Counted from the first letter of the stretch, positions 51,605-62,923 are shown. The stretch: 64,000 nucleotides of DNA from Cryobacterium algoricola (GCF_004402485.1 NZ_SOFG01000023.1:62001-126000); one strand, 5' to 3'. Notes: generated by a model not told the origin, from the letters alone. Made by a program: numbers and translations.

Positions 51605-51622
51605 TGAGTGAGCGCTCACTCA
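51605..51622. promoter_or_regulatory. TetR operator 1: perfect 18-bp palindrome
   Basis: TGAGTGAGCGCTCACTCA, made of TGAGTGA, four bases and TCACTCA, lies 14 bases upstream of the first TetR gene. The same half-sites appear in the sites at 51691-51712 and 52335-52352. Confidence 0.75.
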
Positions 51623-51676
51623 CAAGCCGATACCCGGCGAATTTCTCGTGAACAGCCATCGGCTTTCGCGAATCGC

Positions 51677-51712
51677 TTGCGCTCCCGGAATGAGTGAGTG
51701 TACAGTCACTCA
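51677..51712 (+). promoter_or_regulatory. Promoter and TetR operator 2 before the second TetR gene
   Basis: TTGCGC (51677-51682) and TACAGT (51701-51706) with an 18-base spacer form a good promoter. The operator arms TGAGTGA (51691-51697) and TCACTCA (51706-51712) straddle the -10. Transcription would begin at or next to the ATG at 51714, so the mRNA is probably leaderless. Confidence 0.65.
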
Positions 51713-51713
51713 C

Positions 51714-52274
51714 ATGCCAGCCCCCGCCGTTCGCCTGTCCACCGCCGAAGCGCGCCGCTCCCTCGTGATCGACAGCGCGATCGAGGTGTTCGCGCGGACC
51801 GGCTACCTCGGCACGCCGATCGCGAATATCGCCGAACACGCCCGCATCTCCCCCGCCTACGTCTCCAAGCTGTTCCCGAACAAGGAGGCACTCTTCGTCG
51901 CCGCACTCGATGAATGCTTCGAACGCGCAGGGGCAGCCCTCTCCCGCGGGGCGGAGACCAGCGCAGACCGGAGCCCCGACGGCATCCTCAACGCGATGGG
52001 CGGAGCATACGCCGACCTCATCGCCGACCGGTCGCTCCTGATGCTCCAGGTGCACGCCCAGTCCGCCGCAACCATTCCCGAGATCGGTGCCGCGCTCCGG
52101 CGGGGCATCGAATCGATCACGACCATGGTCCGCTCGCGCTCGGGTGCCACGGACGAAGCCGTGCAGCGCTTCGTCGCCTACGGCCAGCTCTGCCACCTCA
52201 TCGTCACCACCGGACTCGACGACGTGCCTGCCGAGTGGGCGCGACTGCTCACGGCCGGCATCCGCCACCCCTGA
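51714..52274 (+). CDS. TetR-family regulator
   Basis: A 186-aa protein with the helix-turn-helix PIANIAEHARISPAYVSKLFPNKEALFVAAL and a C-terminal ligand domain. It is divergent from the first TetR-ABC operon and is followed by an oxidoreductase gene in the same direction. ATG 51714 follows the operator directly with no ribosome binding site, consistent with leaderless translation. An upstream in-frame start would place the operator inside the gene and is not favoured. Confidence 0.9.
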   Translation: MPAPAVRLSTAEARRSLVIDSAIEVFARTGYLGTPIANIAEHARISPAYVSKLFPNKEALFVAALDECFERAGAALSRGAETSADRSPDGILNAMGGAYADLIADRSLLMLQVHAQSAATIPEIGAALRRGIESITTMVRSRSGATDEAVQRFVAYGQLCHLIVTTGLDDVPAEWARLLTAGIRHP

Positions 52275-52334
52275 CCCACTCCCCCGCACCAGCCAACCTG
52301 CCCGGTGCCGCCCGCTTCACCGTTTCGAATCAAG

Positions 52335-52352
52335 TGAGTGATCAGTCACCCA
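52335..52352. promoter_or_regulatory. TetR operator 3 before the oxidoreductase gene
   Basis: TGAGTGA-tcag-TCACCCA has the arms of operators 1 and 2 with one mismatch. It lies 70 bases before the oxidoreductase start, so that gene is a likely target of the second TetR protein. Confidence 0.6.
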
Positions 52353-52375
52353 CCTATCCCCTTCCCTCATCACCA

Positions 52376-52411
<36 letters not shown>

Positions 52412-52421
52412 GGAGAACACC

Positions 52422-53501
52422 ATGACAACGAACAACGGCCCCGCAACGACACCCACTCCACGGACCGGCTCGTCCCCCGCCCTCACCACCGAGATCGTGA
52501 TGCCCGGCATCGTCGAACCCGACGGCTTCCAGATCCGGCGACGGATGCTGCCCGCCCCGTCCCGCGGCCAGGCCCGGGTGCGCGTCGAGGCGAGCGGCAT
52601 CTCGTTCGCCGAGCAGTCGATGCGCCGCGGACGCTATCCCGGCCAGCCGAAGTTCCCCTTCGTGCCCGGCTACGACCTCGTCGGGGTCGTCGCGGCGGTC
52701 GGCCCGGGGGTCGATCCCGGTCTCGTGGGGCGTCGGGTCGCCGCCGCGACCAAGACCGGCGGCTGGGCGAGCGAGGCGCTCGTGCCCGCCGCAGACCTCG
52801 TTCCGGTGCCCGCACCGATCGATGCCGCCGTCGTCGAGTCGGTCATCGTCAACGGGATCACCGCGTGGCAGATGCTGCACCGGAAGGCGCGCGTGACGAG
52901 CGGCCAGACCATCCTCGTGCACGGCGCGAGCGGCGGGGTTGGCACGATCCTCGTGCAGCTCGCCGTCCACGCGGGAATCCGGGTGATCGGCACCGCCGCT
53001 CCCCGGCACCACGCGGCCCTCCGCGGCCTCGGGGTCGAGCCGGTCGGCTACGCCGACCCGGACCTCGCCGCCCGCGTCCGTGAACTCGCCCCCGGCGGCG
53101 TCGACGCCGCCTTCGACCACCTCGGCCTCGCGAGCGCCCGGATGTCGAAGAGCCTGCTCGCCCGCGGCGGCACACTGGTCTCGTACGGCATCGCCTCGGC
53201 CCTCACGGACACCGGACCGCTCCTGCCGCTCTTCATCGGCCTCCTGGCCCGGCTCACCCTCTGGAACGCCCTTCCGAACGGCCAGCGCGCCCTGTTCTAC
53301 GATTTCTGGGCCGGGCGCCGGATCACGCCGGCCGCCTTCCGCAGGCACCACCGGGAGGACCTCACCGCGGTCCTCGACCTCGTCGAGCGCGGGATCGTCA
53401 CCCCGCAGATCGCCGCGCGGTTCCCGCTCGTCGAGGCCGCCGCCGCGATGCGGCTCGCCGAGTCGCGCACCGCTCTCGGCAAGGTGATCCTGATCCCCTG
53501 A
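52422..53501 (+). CDS. Zinc-free alcohol dehydrogenase / quinone oxidoreductase-like protein
   Basis: Medium-chain dehydrogenase of 359 aa, probably NADPH-dependent. The N-terminal GroES-like part has GISFAEQSMRRGRYPGQPKFP and PGYDLVGVVAAVG; the cofactor motif is LVHGASGGVGTILVQLA. Zinc-ligand Cys are absent, as in quinone oxidoreductases. ATG 52422 has AGGAGA with normal spacing. Control by the adjacent TetR protein is likely from the shared operator. Confidence 0.88.
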   Translation: MTTNNGPATTPTPRTGSSPALTTEIVMPGIVEPDGFQIRRRMLPAPSRGQARVRVEASGISFAEQSMRRGRYPGQPKFPFVPGYDLVGVVAAVGPGVDPGLVGRRVAAATKTGGWASEALVPAADLVPVPAPIDAAVVESVIVNGITAWQMLHRKARVTSGQTILVHGASGGVGTILVQLAVHAGIRVIGTAAPRHHAALRGLGVEPVGYADPDLAARVRELAPGGVDAAFDHLGLASARMSKSLLARGGTLVSYGIASALTDTGPLLPLFIGLLARLTLWNALPNGQRALFYDFWAGRRITPAAFRRHHREDLTAVLDLVERGIVTPQIAARFPLVEAAAAMRLAESRTALGKVILIP

Positions 53502-53554
53502 GCCGCGGCATCCGCCCGCACCCTCTCCCCCTCCCGCCCGTTCTGTTCCCACAT

Positions 53555-53621
53555 CGAAACGCAGGATATCCGGGCCGTTGAGGCCACTACGGCCTCAACG
53601 GCCCGATTCTCCTGCGTTTCG
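53555..53621. repeat. Two-tier perfect inverted repeat
   Basis: CGAAACGCAGGA (53555-53566) pairs with 53610-53621 and GGGCCGTTGAGGCC (53572-53585) pairs with 53591-53604, separated by 5-base internal loops and a 5-base apical loop. It lies between the oxidoreductase and ogt genes. No U-tract follows. Confidence 0.85.
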
Positions 53622-53740
53622 TGAGGCCCGACGGGCCGGGCACGGATGTCGCGCCTCCCTACCAGACGCGGCTCACGCCGGGTTTTCCCCAGGTCCGAAA
53701 CCCGCCAGAGGCGCGGGCGGCCCCCGACTACAGTCGAACC

Positions 53741-54241
53741 ATGGACAGCACCCCGACCGCCTTGATCCGTCTCCCCAGCCCCATCGGCCGGCTGGAACTC
53801 ACCGGCGACGACGTCGGCGTCCTCACGCTCTCGATCGAGCGCGAGGGGCATCTGCCGCACGAAGACCAGCCGGAGCACCCCTCCCCCGTTCTCGAGGAGG
53901 CGGCGAAACAGCTCACCGAGTACTTCGCCGGCACCCGCACCCGATTCGACGTTCCGCTGCACCTCGCGGGCGGCACCGCATTCCAGCGCGCGGTCTGGGC
54001 CCGCCTCGACGAGCTCGACTACGGCACCGTCACGAGCTACGGCGAACTCGGCCTCTCCATCGACCGGCCGGGCTCCGGGCGCGCGATCGGCGGGGCCGTC
54101 GGCGCGAACCCGCTGCCGATCCTGATCGGCTGCCACCGCGTGCTCGCGAGCAACGGCCGCATCACGGGCTACAGCGGCGGCAGCGGCATCCCCACCAAGG
54201 AGTGGCTGCTCGGCCACGAGGGCATCGAGTACCGTTCGTGA
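53741..54241 (+). CDS. ogt: Methylated-DNA--protein cysteine methyltransferase
   Basis: Suicide repair protein that removes alkyl groups from O6-alkylguanine. The 166-aa protein has FQRAVWARLDELDYGTVTSYGELG (DNA-binding helix) and the acceptor Cys in LPILIGCHRVLASNGRITGYSGG. The active-site motif is usually PCHR; here it is GCHR. The stop overlaps the next start (GTGA), so it forms an alkylation-repair pair with the glycosylase gene. Confidence 0.93.
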   Translation: MDSTPTALIRLPSPIGRLELTGDDVGVLTLSIEREGHLPHEDQPEHPSPVLEEAAKQLTEYFAGTRTRFDVPLHLAGGTAFQRAVWARLDELDYGTVTSYGELGLSIDRPGSGRAIGGAVGANPLPILIGCHRVLASNGRITGYSGGSGIPTKEWLLGHEGIEYRS

Positions 54242-54858
54242 CCGACCCGGCGCCCGCACATGGCGCTGCCGCAGCCCCTGCGACAGCCCCGAGCGCCCTC
54301 CGCACCGGCGAGGACGGTGTGGTCCGGTGCGCGTGGGCGATCGGCGACCCCGAGTACCGCCGCTACCACGACGAGGAGTGGGGTCGCCCCCTCCGCGACG
54401 ACGAGCGGCTCTTCGAGAAGCTCTGCCTCGAGGGCTTCCAGGCCGGCCTCTCCTGGATCACCATCCTTCGTCGTCGGCCGGCCTTCCGGGCGGCGTTCCA
54501 CGGCTTCGACGTCGACCGGGTCGCGGCCATGACCGCCGCAGACGTCGAGCGTCTCCTCGGCGATGCCGCCATCATCCGCCACCGGGGCAAGATCGAGGCC
54601 GCGATCGGCAACGCCAGGGTCACCCAGAACCTCGGCGAGGGGCTCGGCGAGCTGATCTGGAGTTTCGCCCCACCCGCCCGCGCGACCCGGCCGCGCGAAC
54701 TCGGCGACGTCCCCGCGATCACCCCGGAGTCGACGGCGCTCAGCAAGGAACTCCGTTCCTGCGGCTACCGTTTCGTCGGCCCGACGACGATGTACGCGCT
54801 GATGCAGTCCGCCGGCCTCGTCGACGACCACTTCGCCGGCTGCCACCGCGCCTCCTGA
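54238..54858 (+). CDS. tag: DNA-3-methyladenine glycosylase I
   Basis: Base-excision enzyme that removes 3-methyladenine. The 206-aa protein has CAWAIGDPEYRRYHDEEWGRPLRDDERLFEKLCLEGFQAGLSW-like landmarks (here split over residues 31-72), with the zinc ligands Cys and His at the start and HFAGCHR at the end. The GTG start overlaps the ogt stop and gives an N-terminus of about 25 extra Ala/Pro-rich residues. Confidence 0.94.
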   Translation: MTDPAPAHGAAAAPATAPSALRTGEDGVVRCAWAIGDPEYRRYHDEEWGRPLRDDERLFEKLCLEGFQAGLSWITILRRRPAFRAAFHGFDVDRVAAMTAADVERLLGDAAIIRHRGKIEAAIGNARVTQNLGEGLGELIWSFAPPARATRPRELGDVPAITPESTALSKELRSCGYRFVGPTTMYALMQSAGLVDDHFAGCHRAS

Positions 54859-54982
54859 CCCTGCGCCTGCACCCTGCACCCGCTGCGCGCGCCCGCGGCA
54901 CGGCTTCGCGCGCCCGCGACATCCATCCGCGGCAGGGCTTCTGGCGCCCGCGATATCCGTCACGCGCGCCAGATGCGCCACT

Positions 54983-55195
54983 GCGCGCCAGGCATGCCTG
55001 GCGCGCAACGGCGAAAATGGCGCGCACCTCGGATAGCGCGACACACAGCGGCTCCAGCATGCCCACGCGAGAGCCACGGCCGGTGATACGCGAGGGCCAC
55101 GCCGCATCGTGATGCCCCCTACGCGCCCGGTGCGCCGCTCCGCGCCACGCGCGCCTGGCGCGCAACGGCGAAAATGCCGCGCGACATCGCCTGCC
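54983..55195. repeat. GC-rich palindromic repeat cluster between tag and mdh
   Basis: The 444-base gap 54859-55302 holds no gene I can support. It contains a perfect 24-base palindrome (GCGCGCCAGGCA and its complement, 54983-55006), followed by CAACGGCGAAAATG. A second partial copy near 55143-55190 shares GCCTGGCGCGCAACGGCG. Words such as GCGCGCCA also occur at 36384-36520. Confidence 0.75.
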
Positions 55196-55221
55196 ACCGC
55201 GCCGTCGTCTGGGGCTTCCCC

Positions 55222-55290
55222 CGAGCGCGGGTGTTGCGCCGTTTGCGCGGGTGGTGCACCACGCGCGGAGCGGCGGAACACCCGCGCTCG
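55222..55290. repeat. Dispersed palindromic element, copy 2
   Basis: A 69-base near-palindrome with the same motif order as the element at 35144-35211: CGAGCGCGGGTGTT ... GTGGTGCACCAC ... AACACCCGCGCTCG. It ends 12 bases after the mdh stop codon and lies between converging genes, so it could end transcription from either side. Confidence 0.8.
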
Positions 55291-55302
55291 ACCCGCGAGA
55301 GG

Positions 55303-56298
55303 TCAGCGGGCGGCGGGGAGCAGGCCGAGGGCGCGCACGTGGTCGCGTTCCTCGATGAGTTCGGCGACGGATGCGTCGATCCGGGTCCGGGAGAAGGCGT
55401 TCAGTTCGAGTCCCTGCACGATCTGCCACTGACCGTCGACCGACCGCACCGGGAAGGAGCAGACGAGGCCCTCGGGAACTCCGTATGAGCCGTCGGAGAC
55501 GATGGCGGCGGAGGTCCAGCTCGAGCCGGTGCCGTGCACCCAGTCGTAGACGTGGTCGATCGTCGCCTCGGCGGCCGACCCGGCCGAGGAGGCGCCGCGC
55601 GCGGTGATGATCTCGTAGCCGCGCTTCTCGACCCGGGGAATGAAGGTTCCGGCGAGCCAGTCCTCGTCGACGAGCTCGCGAACCGGGCGCCCGGCGGCCG
55701 TCGCATGGAAGACGTCCGGGTACTGGGTCGCCGAGTGGTTTCCCCAGATGGCGAGGCCGTCGATCTCGGAGACGTGCACCCCGAGGCGCACGGCGAGCTG
55801 GGCGACGCCGCGGTTGTGGTCGAGCCTGGTCAGCGCGGTGAAACGCTCCGCGGGGATGTCCGGAGCGAACGCGGCCGCGACGAGCGCGTTCGTGTTGGCC
55901 GGGTTCCCCACCACGAGCACGCGCACGTCGGATGCCGCGCCGGCGTTGATGGCCGTGCCGTGCGGCCCGAAGATGCGGCCGTTGCCCTCGAGAAGCGCCA
56001 CGCGTTCCTCGCCAATACCGCGCGGCCGGGAGCCGACGAGAAGGGCGACGTTCACTCCGTCGAAGGCGCGCGTGGGGTCATCCGTCACCATCACGTCCCG
56101 CAGCAGGGGGAAGGCGCAGTCCTCGAGTTCGAGGACGGTGCCCGCCGCTGCGGCGAGCCCGGCGGGGATCTCGAGGAGCCGGAGGTTCACCGGGGTCGTC
56201 GGGCCGAACATCTGGCCGGACGCGATGCGGAAGAGCAGGGCGTAACCGATCTGACCGCCGGCGCCTGTTACGGTGACATTCATCGTTGGAGTGGACAC
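55303..56298 (-). CDS. mdh: Malate dehydrogenase
   Basis: TCA-cycle enzyme, NAD-dependent. The 331-aa protein starts [23 protein letters not shown] after a short lead and has [14 protein letters not shown] (family PR-x-GMER; here GEER), [27 protein letters not shown] and the catalytic His in [15 protein letters not shown] 56298 is the outer start; ATG 56283 is possible. It converges on tag. Confidence 0.95.
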   Translation of the reverse strand: MSTPTMNVTVTGAGGQIGYALLFRIASGQMFGPTTPVNLRLLEIPAGLAAAAGTVLELEDCAFPLLRDVMVTDDPTRAFDGVNVALLVGSRPRGIGEERVALLEGNGRIFGPHGTAINAGAASDVRVLVVGNPANTNALVAAAFAPDIPAERFTALTRLDHNRGVAQLAVRLGVHVSEIDGLAIWGNHSATQYPDVFHATAAGRPVRELVDEDWLAGTFIPRVEKRGYEIITARGASSAGSAAEATIDHVYDWVHGTGSSWTSAAIVSDGSYGVPEGLVCSFPVRSVDGQWQIVQGLELNAFSRTRIDASVAELIEERDHVRALGLLPAAR

Positions 56299-56330
56299 GC
56301 TGCCAGCATACGGCCGGGCGCCGGGGTTCG

Positions 56331-57101
56331 TCAGGACAGTGCCGCGGCGAGCGGCGCGTCGTCCAGGAGCTCGAGCGCGGCGGGCCCCGTCGTGCGCACG
56401 GTGAAGCCGGCGCCGGAAGCCCAGCCGAGCAGGTCGTCGACGGACCCGAGGTCGGGGGCGCTCCGAATGAGGGCGCGGGTGAACCGGCCCTTCGCGGTCT
56501 TGTTGAAGTGGTTGAGGGCGCGCACCTGCCCATCGGGGGTTTCTGTGACGACGCGGAGCAGCACGGAGCCGGTTCGGGAGGGTGCGGCGCCGAGGCTGAC
56601 GTATCCCGCCGAACGGAGATCGAGAACGAGGCCGGTTTCCCCGGCGAGCACAGCCGCGATTCTCGGCCCCCAGTGCTGCTTGAGCGCGAGGCCGGGCAGC
56701 CGGCTCGTCGTGGACAGCCGGTAGGCCGGAATCGGATCGAGTGCGCCGATCGGACCGAACAGTGCCGAGTGGACGAGCACGTTCCCTGCGGCCCAGTCAC
56801 GGTCGGCGAGCGTCAGTGTCTGCGCGTCCAGGGCGTCGTAGAGCACACCCGTGTACCGGTCGAGCGCGGCCATCGTCGGTGCGGTCGTCAGCGCACGGTT
56901 GTGGGCGACCTCTCCGGCCTGGGTGCGACCGAGTTTGAGGGCGGCCATCATGGCCTCGGGGTTCCGGGCGAGTGAGCGCAGCTCACGCACGAGTACCCGC
57001 CGCTGAGAGTTCAGCGACGGGTACCTGAGGTGGTTCAGATCGAGCGGTTCGCCGGTACCGCCTGTGCGTTTCGTCTCGGAGGGCGGCAGCAGGAGCAGCA
57101 C
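56331..57101 (-). CDS. yaaA: Peroxide stress protein YaaA family (DUF328)
   Basis: A 256-aa cytoplasmic protein. It begins [21 protein letters not shown], has [24 protein letters not shown] and [17 protein letters not shown], matching the family of peroxide-stress proteins thought to bind DNA and lower free iron. It is downstream of atpC with 17 bases between the stop of atpC and its ATG. Confidence 0.9.
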   Translation of the reverse strand: MLLLLPPSETKRTGGTGEPLDLNHLRYPSLNSQRRVLVRELRSLARNPEAMMAALKLGRTQAGEVAHNRALTTAPTMAALDRYTGVLYDALDAQTLTLADRDWAAGNVLVHSALFGPIGALDPIPAYRLSTTSRLPGLALKQHWGPRIAAVLAGETGLVLDLRSAGYVSLGAAPSRTGSVLLRVVTETPDGQVRALNHFNKTAKGRFTRALIRSAPDLGSVDDLLGWASGAGFTVRTTGPAALELLDDAPLAAALS

Positions 57102-57118
57102 GGGCTAGATCGACAAGG

Positions 57119-57385
57119 CTAGACGAGCCCCGCTTTGCGCGCGACGATCGTGACCTGGTTGTTGGCGACCGACAGGAAGCCGTCTTCCGCCTGGGCGACG
57201 ATCTTCTCGCCGCCGGGCAGGGTCAGGCGTACCTCGCCGCTCGCCAGGATGGCGAGCAAGGGCTCGTGGCCCGGCAGGATGCCGATCTGGCCTTCGACGG
57301 TGCGCGCGACGACCATGGTTGCCTCGCCGGACCAGACTTCCTGGTCCGCCGAGACGACGCTGACGGTGAGCGGAGCCCCTGCCAT
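57119..57385 (-). CDS. atpC: ATP synthase epsilon subunit
   Basis: Central-stalk subunit that regulates F1. The 88-aa protein is short, as in many Actinobacteria, and contains the N-terminal beta domain (LTVSVVSADQEVWSGEATMV, GQIGILPGHEPLLAIL) with little of the C-terminal helical hairpin. ATG 57385 follows GGAGA; a longer frame upstream would overlap atpD. Confidence 0.94.
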   Translation of the reverse strand: MAGAPLTVSVVSADQEVWSGEATMVVARTVEGQIGILPGHEPLLAILASGEVRLTLPGGEKIVAQAEDGFLSVANNQVTIVARKAGLV

Positions 57386-57387
57386 GG

Positions 57388-58869
<1,482 letters not shown>

Positions 58870-59772
58870 TTAGTTCTTGGCGGATGAGAGCGCATCGGCC
58901 CCACCCACGATCTCGGAAATCTGCGAGGTGATCTCGGTCTGCCTGGCGTTGTTGGACAGCCGGGTGAAGGTCGTGATCAGCTTGTCGGCGTTGTCGGCGG
59001 CCGACTGCATCGCCTTCTGGCGTGCGGCGTGCTCTGCGGCGGCCGACTGGAGCATCGCGTTGAACACGCGACTCTCGATGTAGACCGGCAGCAGGGCGTC
59101 GAGAACCGTCTCGACGTCCGGTTCGAACTCGTAGAGGGGCAGGACCTGACCGTCTCCGGGCTCGTCCACTCCCTCGACGACCTCGAGCGGCAGCAGGCGG
59201 ACGACCTGGGGCACCTGGGTGACCATGCTCACGAAGCGGTTGAACACCACGTGGATCTCATCGACGCCACCGTCTTCTGCATCACGCAGGAAGGTTTCCA
59301 GCAATGACTCGCTGATCTCCTGGGCGATCTCCAACTGGGGCTGGTCGGTTCCGCCGGTCCAGACCCGCTCGGAGGCGCGCCTGCGGAAGCCGAAGTAGGC
59401 GACGGCCTTGCGTCCGACGAGGAAGTAGACGACATCCTTGCCCTGACCGCGCAGCAGTTCGCTGAGCGACTCGGCTTCTCTCAGCACCTGAGAGCTGAAC
59501 GCCCCTGCGAGGCCCCGGTCCGAGGTGAAGATGACGACCGCGGCGCGCTCGACCTTCTCCGGCTCGGTCGTCAGAACGTGCGCGACGTTGGAATACGTCG
59601 CGACGGCCGAGACCGCCCGGGTGATCGACTGCGAGTACGGAGTCGAGGCCGAAACCCTCGCCCTCGCCTTCTGAATGCGCGAGGCCGAAATCAACTCCAT
59701 GGCCCGAGTGATCTTCTTCATCGTCTGGGCAGACTTGATCTTCTGCCGGTAGACCCGAAGTTGCGCTCCCAT
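58870..59772 (-). CDS. atpG: ATP synthase gamma subunit
   Basis: Rotor shaft of F1, 300 aa. The N-terminal helix has [27 protein letters not shown], and the C-terminal helix ends [22 protein letters not shown], both conserved. It sits between atpA and atpD in the usual order. Confidence 0.97.
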   Translation of the reverse strand: MGAQLRVYRQKIKSAQTMKKITRAMELISASRIQKARARVSASTPYSQSITRAVSAVATYSNVAHVLTTEPEKVERAAVVIFTSDRGLAGAFSSQVLREAESLSELLRGQGKDVVYFLVGRKAVAYFGFRRRASERVWTGGTDQPQLEIAQEISESLLETFLRDAEDGGVDEIHVVFNRFVSMVTQVPQVVRLLPLEVVEGVDEPGDGQVLPLYEFEPDVETVLDALLPVYIESRVFNAMLQSAAAEHAARQKAMQSAADNADKLITTFTRLSNNARQTEITSQISEIVGGADALSSAKN

Positions 59773-59823
59773 GTGGCTCCTGTGCTTCCTTCTCAGTGAA
59801 TCGTGGTTGTCGAGGCCCGCTGG

Positions 59824-61464
59824 TCAGCGGCGGTGCTTGACAATCTTTTCCTGGTTCACGTCGTCGGCGGTGATCGCTTCGAACTGTTCCTTGCCGACGG
59901 AGGCAAGCGGCTTGCCCTCACCGGTGTGAAATTCGCGCTTGAAGACGTCGACCTCACGCTCGAGGATTTCGACGGTCTCGTCGCTCAGCACGTTCGTCTC
60001 GCGCAGCGTCTTGAGGACCTCGGTGGTGCGACCGAGGTGATCGAGAAGTCCACGCTCGAAGCGCAGCACGTCCTCGACGGGGACCTCGTCGAACTTGCCG
60101 TTGGTGCCGGCCCAGATCGAGACGACCTGGTCCTCGACGGGGTACGGCGAGTACTGCGGCTGCTTGAGCAGCTCGGTCAGGCGGGCGCCTCTGGCGAGCT
60201 GGCGACGGCTGGCGGCATCGAGGTCGGATGCGAACATCGCGAAGGCCTCGAGGGAGCGGTACTGCGCCAGTTCGAGCTTCAGCGTTCCGGAGACCTTCTT
60301 GATGGACTTGACCTGGGCGTCGCCACCGACACGGGAGACCGAGATACCCACGTCGACCGCGGGACGCTGGTTGGCGTTGAAGAGGTCGGACTGCAGGAAG
60401 ATCTGGCCGTCGGTGATCGAGATCACGTTGGTCGGAATGTACGCGGAGACGTCGTTCGCCTTGGTCTCGATGATCGGCAGGCCGGTCATCGATCCGGCAC
60501 CGAGGGCGTCGGACAGCTTGGCACAACGTTCGAGCAGGCGGGAGTGCAGGTAGAACACGTCGCCGGGGTACGCTTCGCGTCCCGGCGGACGACGCAGCAA
60601 CAGGGAAACGGCACGGTAGGCCTCTGCCTGCTTGGACAGGTCGTCGAAGATGATCAGGACATGCTTGCCCGCGTACATCCAGTGCTGGCCGATGGCCGAG
60701 CCGGTGTAGGGGGCGAGGTACTTGAAGCCGGCCGGGTCGGAGGCCGGGGAGGCGACGATGGTGGTGTATTCCATCACGCCGGCGTCCTCGAGCGCGCCCT
60801 TGACGGCGGCGATCGTGGAACCCTTCTGGCCAATGGCGACGTAGATGCAGCGAACCTGCTTGTTCACGTCTCCCGAAGCCCAGTTGGCCTTCTGGTTGAT
60901 GATGGTGTCGATCGCGATCGCGGTCTTGCCGGTCTGGCGGTCACCGATGATGAGCTGGCGCTGGCCGCGGCCGATCGGGATCATCGCGTCGATCGCCTTG
61001 ATACCGGTCTGCATCGGCTCGTGCACGGACTTGCGGTCCATGACGCCGGGCGCCTGCAGTTCGAGGGCACGACGCCCTTCGCTCACGATCGGGCCGAGAC
61101 CGTCGATCGGGGCGCCGAGCGGGTCGACGACGCGACCGAGGTAGCCGTCGCCGACGGGAACGGAGAGCACCTCTCCGGTGCGGTGCACCTCCATGCCCTC
61201 GACGATGCCGGCGAACTCACCGAGCACGACAACACCGATCTCGTCTTCGTCGAGGTTCTGGGCGAGGCCCAGGGTGCCGTCGGCGAACTTGATGAGCTCA
61301 TTGGCCATCACGCTGGGCAGGCCCTCGACGTGTGCGATACCGTCGCCGGCTGTCGTGACGTAGCCCACCTCAGCGGTCGCGGTCTTGCTCGGCTCGTAGG
61401 ACTTGACGAAGTCCTGGAGAGCATCGCGGATCTCATCGGGGCTGATCGTTAGTTCTGCCATCAT
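59824..61464 (-). CDS. atpA: ATP synthase alpha subunit
   Basis: Non-catalytic nucleotide-binding subunit of F1, 546 aa. Walker A is [13 protein letters not shown] near residue 170, and [29 protein letters not shown]-type residues (shown here in part: [11 protein letters not shown]) form Walker B. The start is ATG 61464 or the next ATG. A hydrophilic C-terminus extends to HRR. Confidence 0.98.
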   Translation of the reverse strand: MMAELTISPDEIRDALQDFVKSYEPSKTATAEVGYVTTAGDGIAHVEGLPSVMANELIKFADGTLGLAQNLDEDEIGVVVLGEFAGIVEGMEVHRTGEVLSVPVGDGYLGRVVDPLGAPIDGLGPIVSEGRRALELQAPGVMDRKSVHEPMQTGIKAIDAMIPIGRGQRQLIIGDRQTGKTAIAIDTIINQKANWASGDVNKQVRCIYVAIGQKGSTIAAVKGALEDAGVMEYTTIVASPASDPAGFKYLAPYTGSAIGQHWMYAGKHVLIIFDDLSKQAEAYRAVSLLLRRPPGREAYPGDVFYLHSRLLERCAKLSDALGAGSMTGLPIIETKANDVSAYIPTNVISITDGQIFLQSDLFNANQRPAVDVGISVSRVGGDAQVKSIKKVSGTLKLELAQYRSLEAFAMFASDLDAASRRQLARGARLTELLKQPQYSPYPVEDQVVSIWAGTNGKFDEVPVEDVLRFERGLLDHLGRTTEVLKTLRETNVLSDETVEILEREVDVFKREFHTGEGKPLASVGKEQFEAITADDVNQEKIVKHRR

Positions 61465-61548
61465 CTTCCCTTTCCCGTACGGGTGTACAGGTTCTGTCTC
61501 GAACGAAGCGTTGCCGCTCGTGGTTTTTCTGTTCCGGCTGACCTGTGG

Positions 61549-62346
61549 TCAACCGGCAAGCTGGAGTCGCAAATCCTTGAGGCGGGTGGCGATGGTTCCG
61601 TCGATGACGTCGTCACCGATCTGCACACGGACACCGCCGACGATCGCTGCGTCCACGACCTGGTTGATCGTGAGCGTGCGTCCGTACCGTGCCGTGAGGC
61701 TGGTGCGCAGGCGCTCCAGCTGTGCGGCGCTCAGCAGCTCGGCCGTTGAGACGGTCGCAATCGCCGTGCCGCCCTCGTCTGCGACGATTGTCGCCGCGAA
61801 TCGCAGGAGAGCCCCGATGCGACGGCCGCGAGGCTGCTGCACGAGGTGACGCACGATGACGAGCGTCTGGTCCGAGACCTTGCCGGTGAGCAGGGAATCG
61901 ATGAGTCCCACCTTGGCGCTGACTGCGCCGAGCTTCGACGCCAGTGCCAGTTCGAGTTCACCGTTGGACGCGACGGCCGTCCCGAATTCGAACAGCTCCG
62001 CTTCCACGGCACCGGCCACCGGGGCCGACGAAGCGACGGCCCGCAGCCCGAGTTCTTCGATGCCGGCGAGCAGGTCGGAGTGACTCGACCAGCGTGCGGC
62101 GGCGACCGTCTGGAGCAGGTCCAGTGCGGTCGGGGTCAGTTTCGCCGAGAAGACCGCGGCGACGAGTGTCGTCTTGGCCGCGGTATCCGCTGCGGTGTCG
62201 ACCAGGGCAGACAGGAGCTGCGCCGAATCACCGATGACACGGCCGGAGTCGAGCAGGCCTTCGCCTGTTGCGAGATCGGTCGTGCGGCCATGGGCAGTGA
62301 GTACCGCCCTCGACGAGGCCAAAGCTTCCCTGGTGGCGCTTCCCAT
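61549..62346 (-). CDS. atpH: ATP synthase delta subunit
   Basis: Peripheral-stalk subunit linking F1 to subunit b. At 265 aa it is longer than the ~180 aa of most bacteria but in line with Actinobacteria. The conserved C-terminal part has RYGRTLTINQVVDAAIVGGVRVQIGDDVIDGTI-type residues around LRTSLTARYGRTL. The ATG shares one base with the atpF stop (TAATG). Confidence 0.95.
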   Translation of the reverse strand: MGSATREALASSRAVLTAHGRTTDLATGEGLLDSGRVIGDSAQLLSALVDTAADTAAKTTLVAAVFSAKLTPTALDLLQTVAAARWSSHSDLLAGIEELGLRAVASSAPVAGAVEAELFEFGTAVASNGELELALASKLGAVSAKVGLIDSLLTGKVSDQTLVIVRHLVQQPRGRRIGALLRFAATIVADEGGTAIATVSTAELLSAAQLERLRTSLTARYGRTLTINQVVDAAIVGGVRVQIGDDVIDGTIATRLKDLRLQLAG

Positions 62347-62897
62347 TACTTAGCTGCTTTCTCCGAGGCCTCAAGGTCGGCCAGGAAACGGTCGACGATG
62401 GCACTCGCCTTCGCGTCGTCCGTCAGGCTTTCGCCGATGACTCCGGACGCGAGGTCGATGGCCAGGGTGCCGACTTCGGCACGGAGGGACAGGACTGCCG
62501 CCTGACGTTCCGCTTCGATCTGGGCCTTGGCACTCGCGGTGATGCGGGCCGCCTCAGCGCCGGCCTGCTCCTTGAGTTCGGAGATGATCTTCTGGCCGTC
62601 CGCGCGGGCGACCTCGCGGATCTTGCCGGCTTCCGCACGGGCGTCGGCCAGCTGGGCCGTGTACCGCTCGAGTGCGGCCTCTGCCTTGCGCTGGGCGTCG
62701 TCCGCCTTGGCGATGTTGCCCTCGATGGCCTCAGCGCGGTCGTCGAGCATCTTCTGCATTCTCGGAAGGATGAGCTTCCAGAAGAAGAAGAGAATCACGA
62801 CGAAGCACACCGCGGACCAGATGATGTCCGGCAACTCGGGGATGAGCGGGTTCTTCGTCTCTTCCGCGGCAGCTGCAATTACTGCGTGAAGCATCAT
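62346..62897 (-). CDS. atpF: ATP synthase b subunit
   Basis: Stator subunit of 183 aa. A transmembrane segment (IIWSAVCFVVILFFFWKLIL, about 28-47) is followed by a long charged coiled-coil helix rich in Ala, Glu, Lys and Arg. Between atpE and atpH, as usual. Confidence 0.96.
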   Translation of the reverse strand: MMLHAVIAAAAEETKNPLIPELPDIIWSAVCFVVILFFFWKLILPRMQKMLDDRAEAIEGNIAKADDAQRKAEAALERYTAQLADARAEAGKIREVARADGQKIISELKEQAGAEAARITASAKAQIEAERQAAVLSLRAEVGTLAIDLASGVIGESLTDDAKASAIVDRFLADLEASEKAAK

Positions 62898-62923
62898 GCC
62901 TCCTAACTAGAGAGAAAAGAGGA

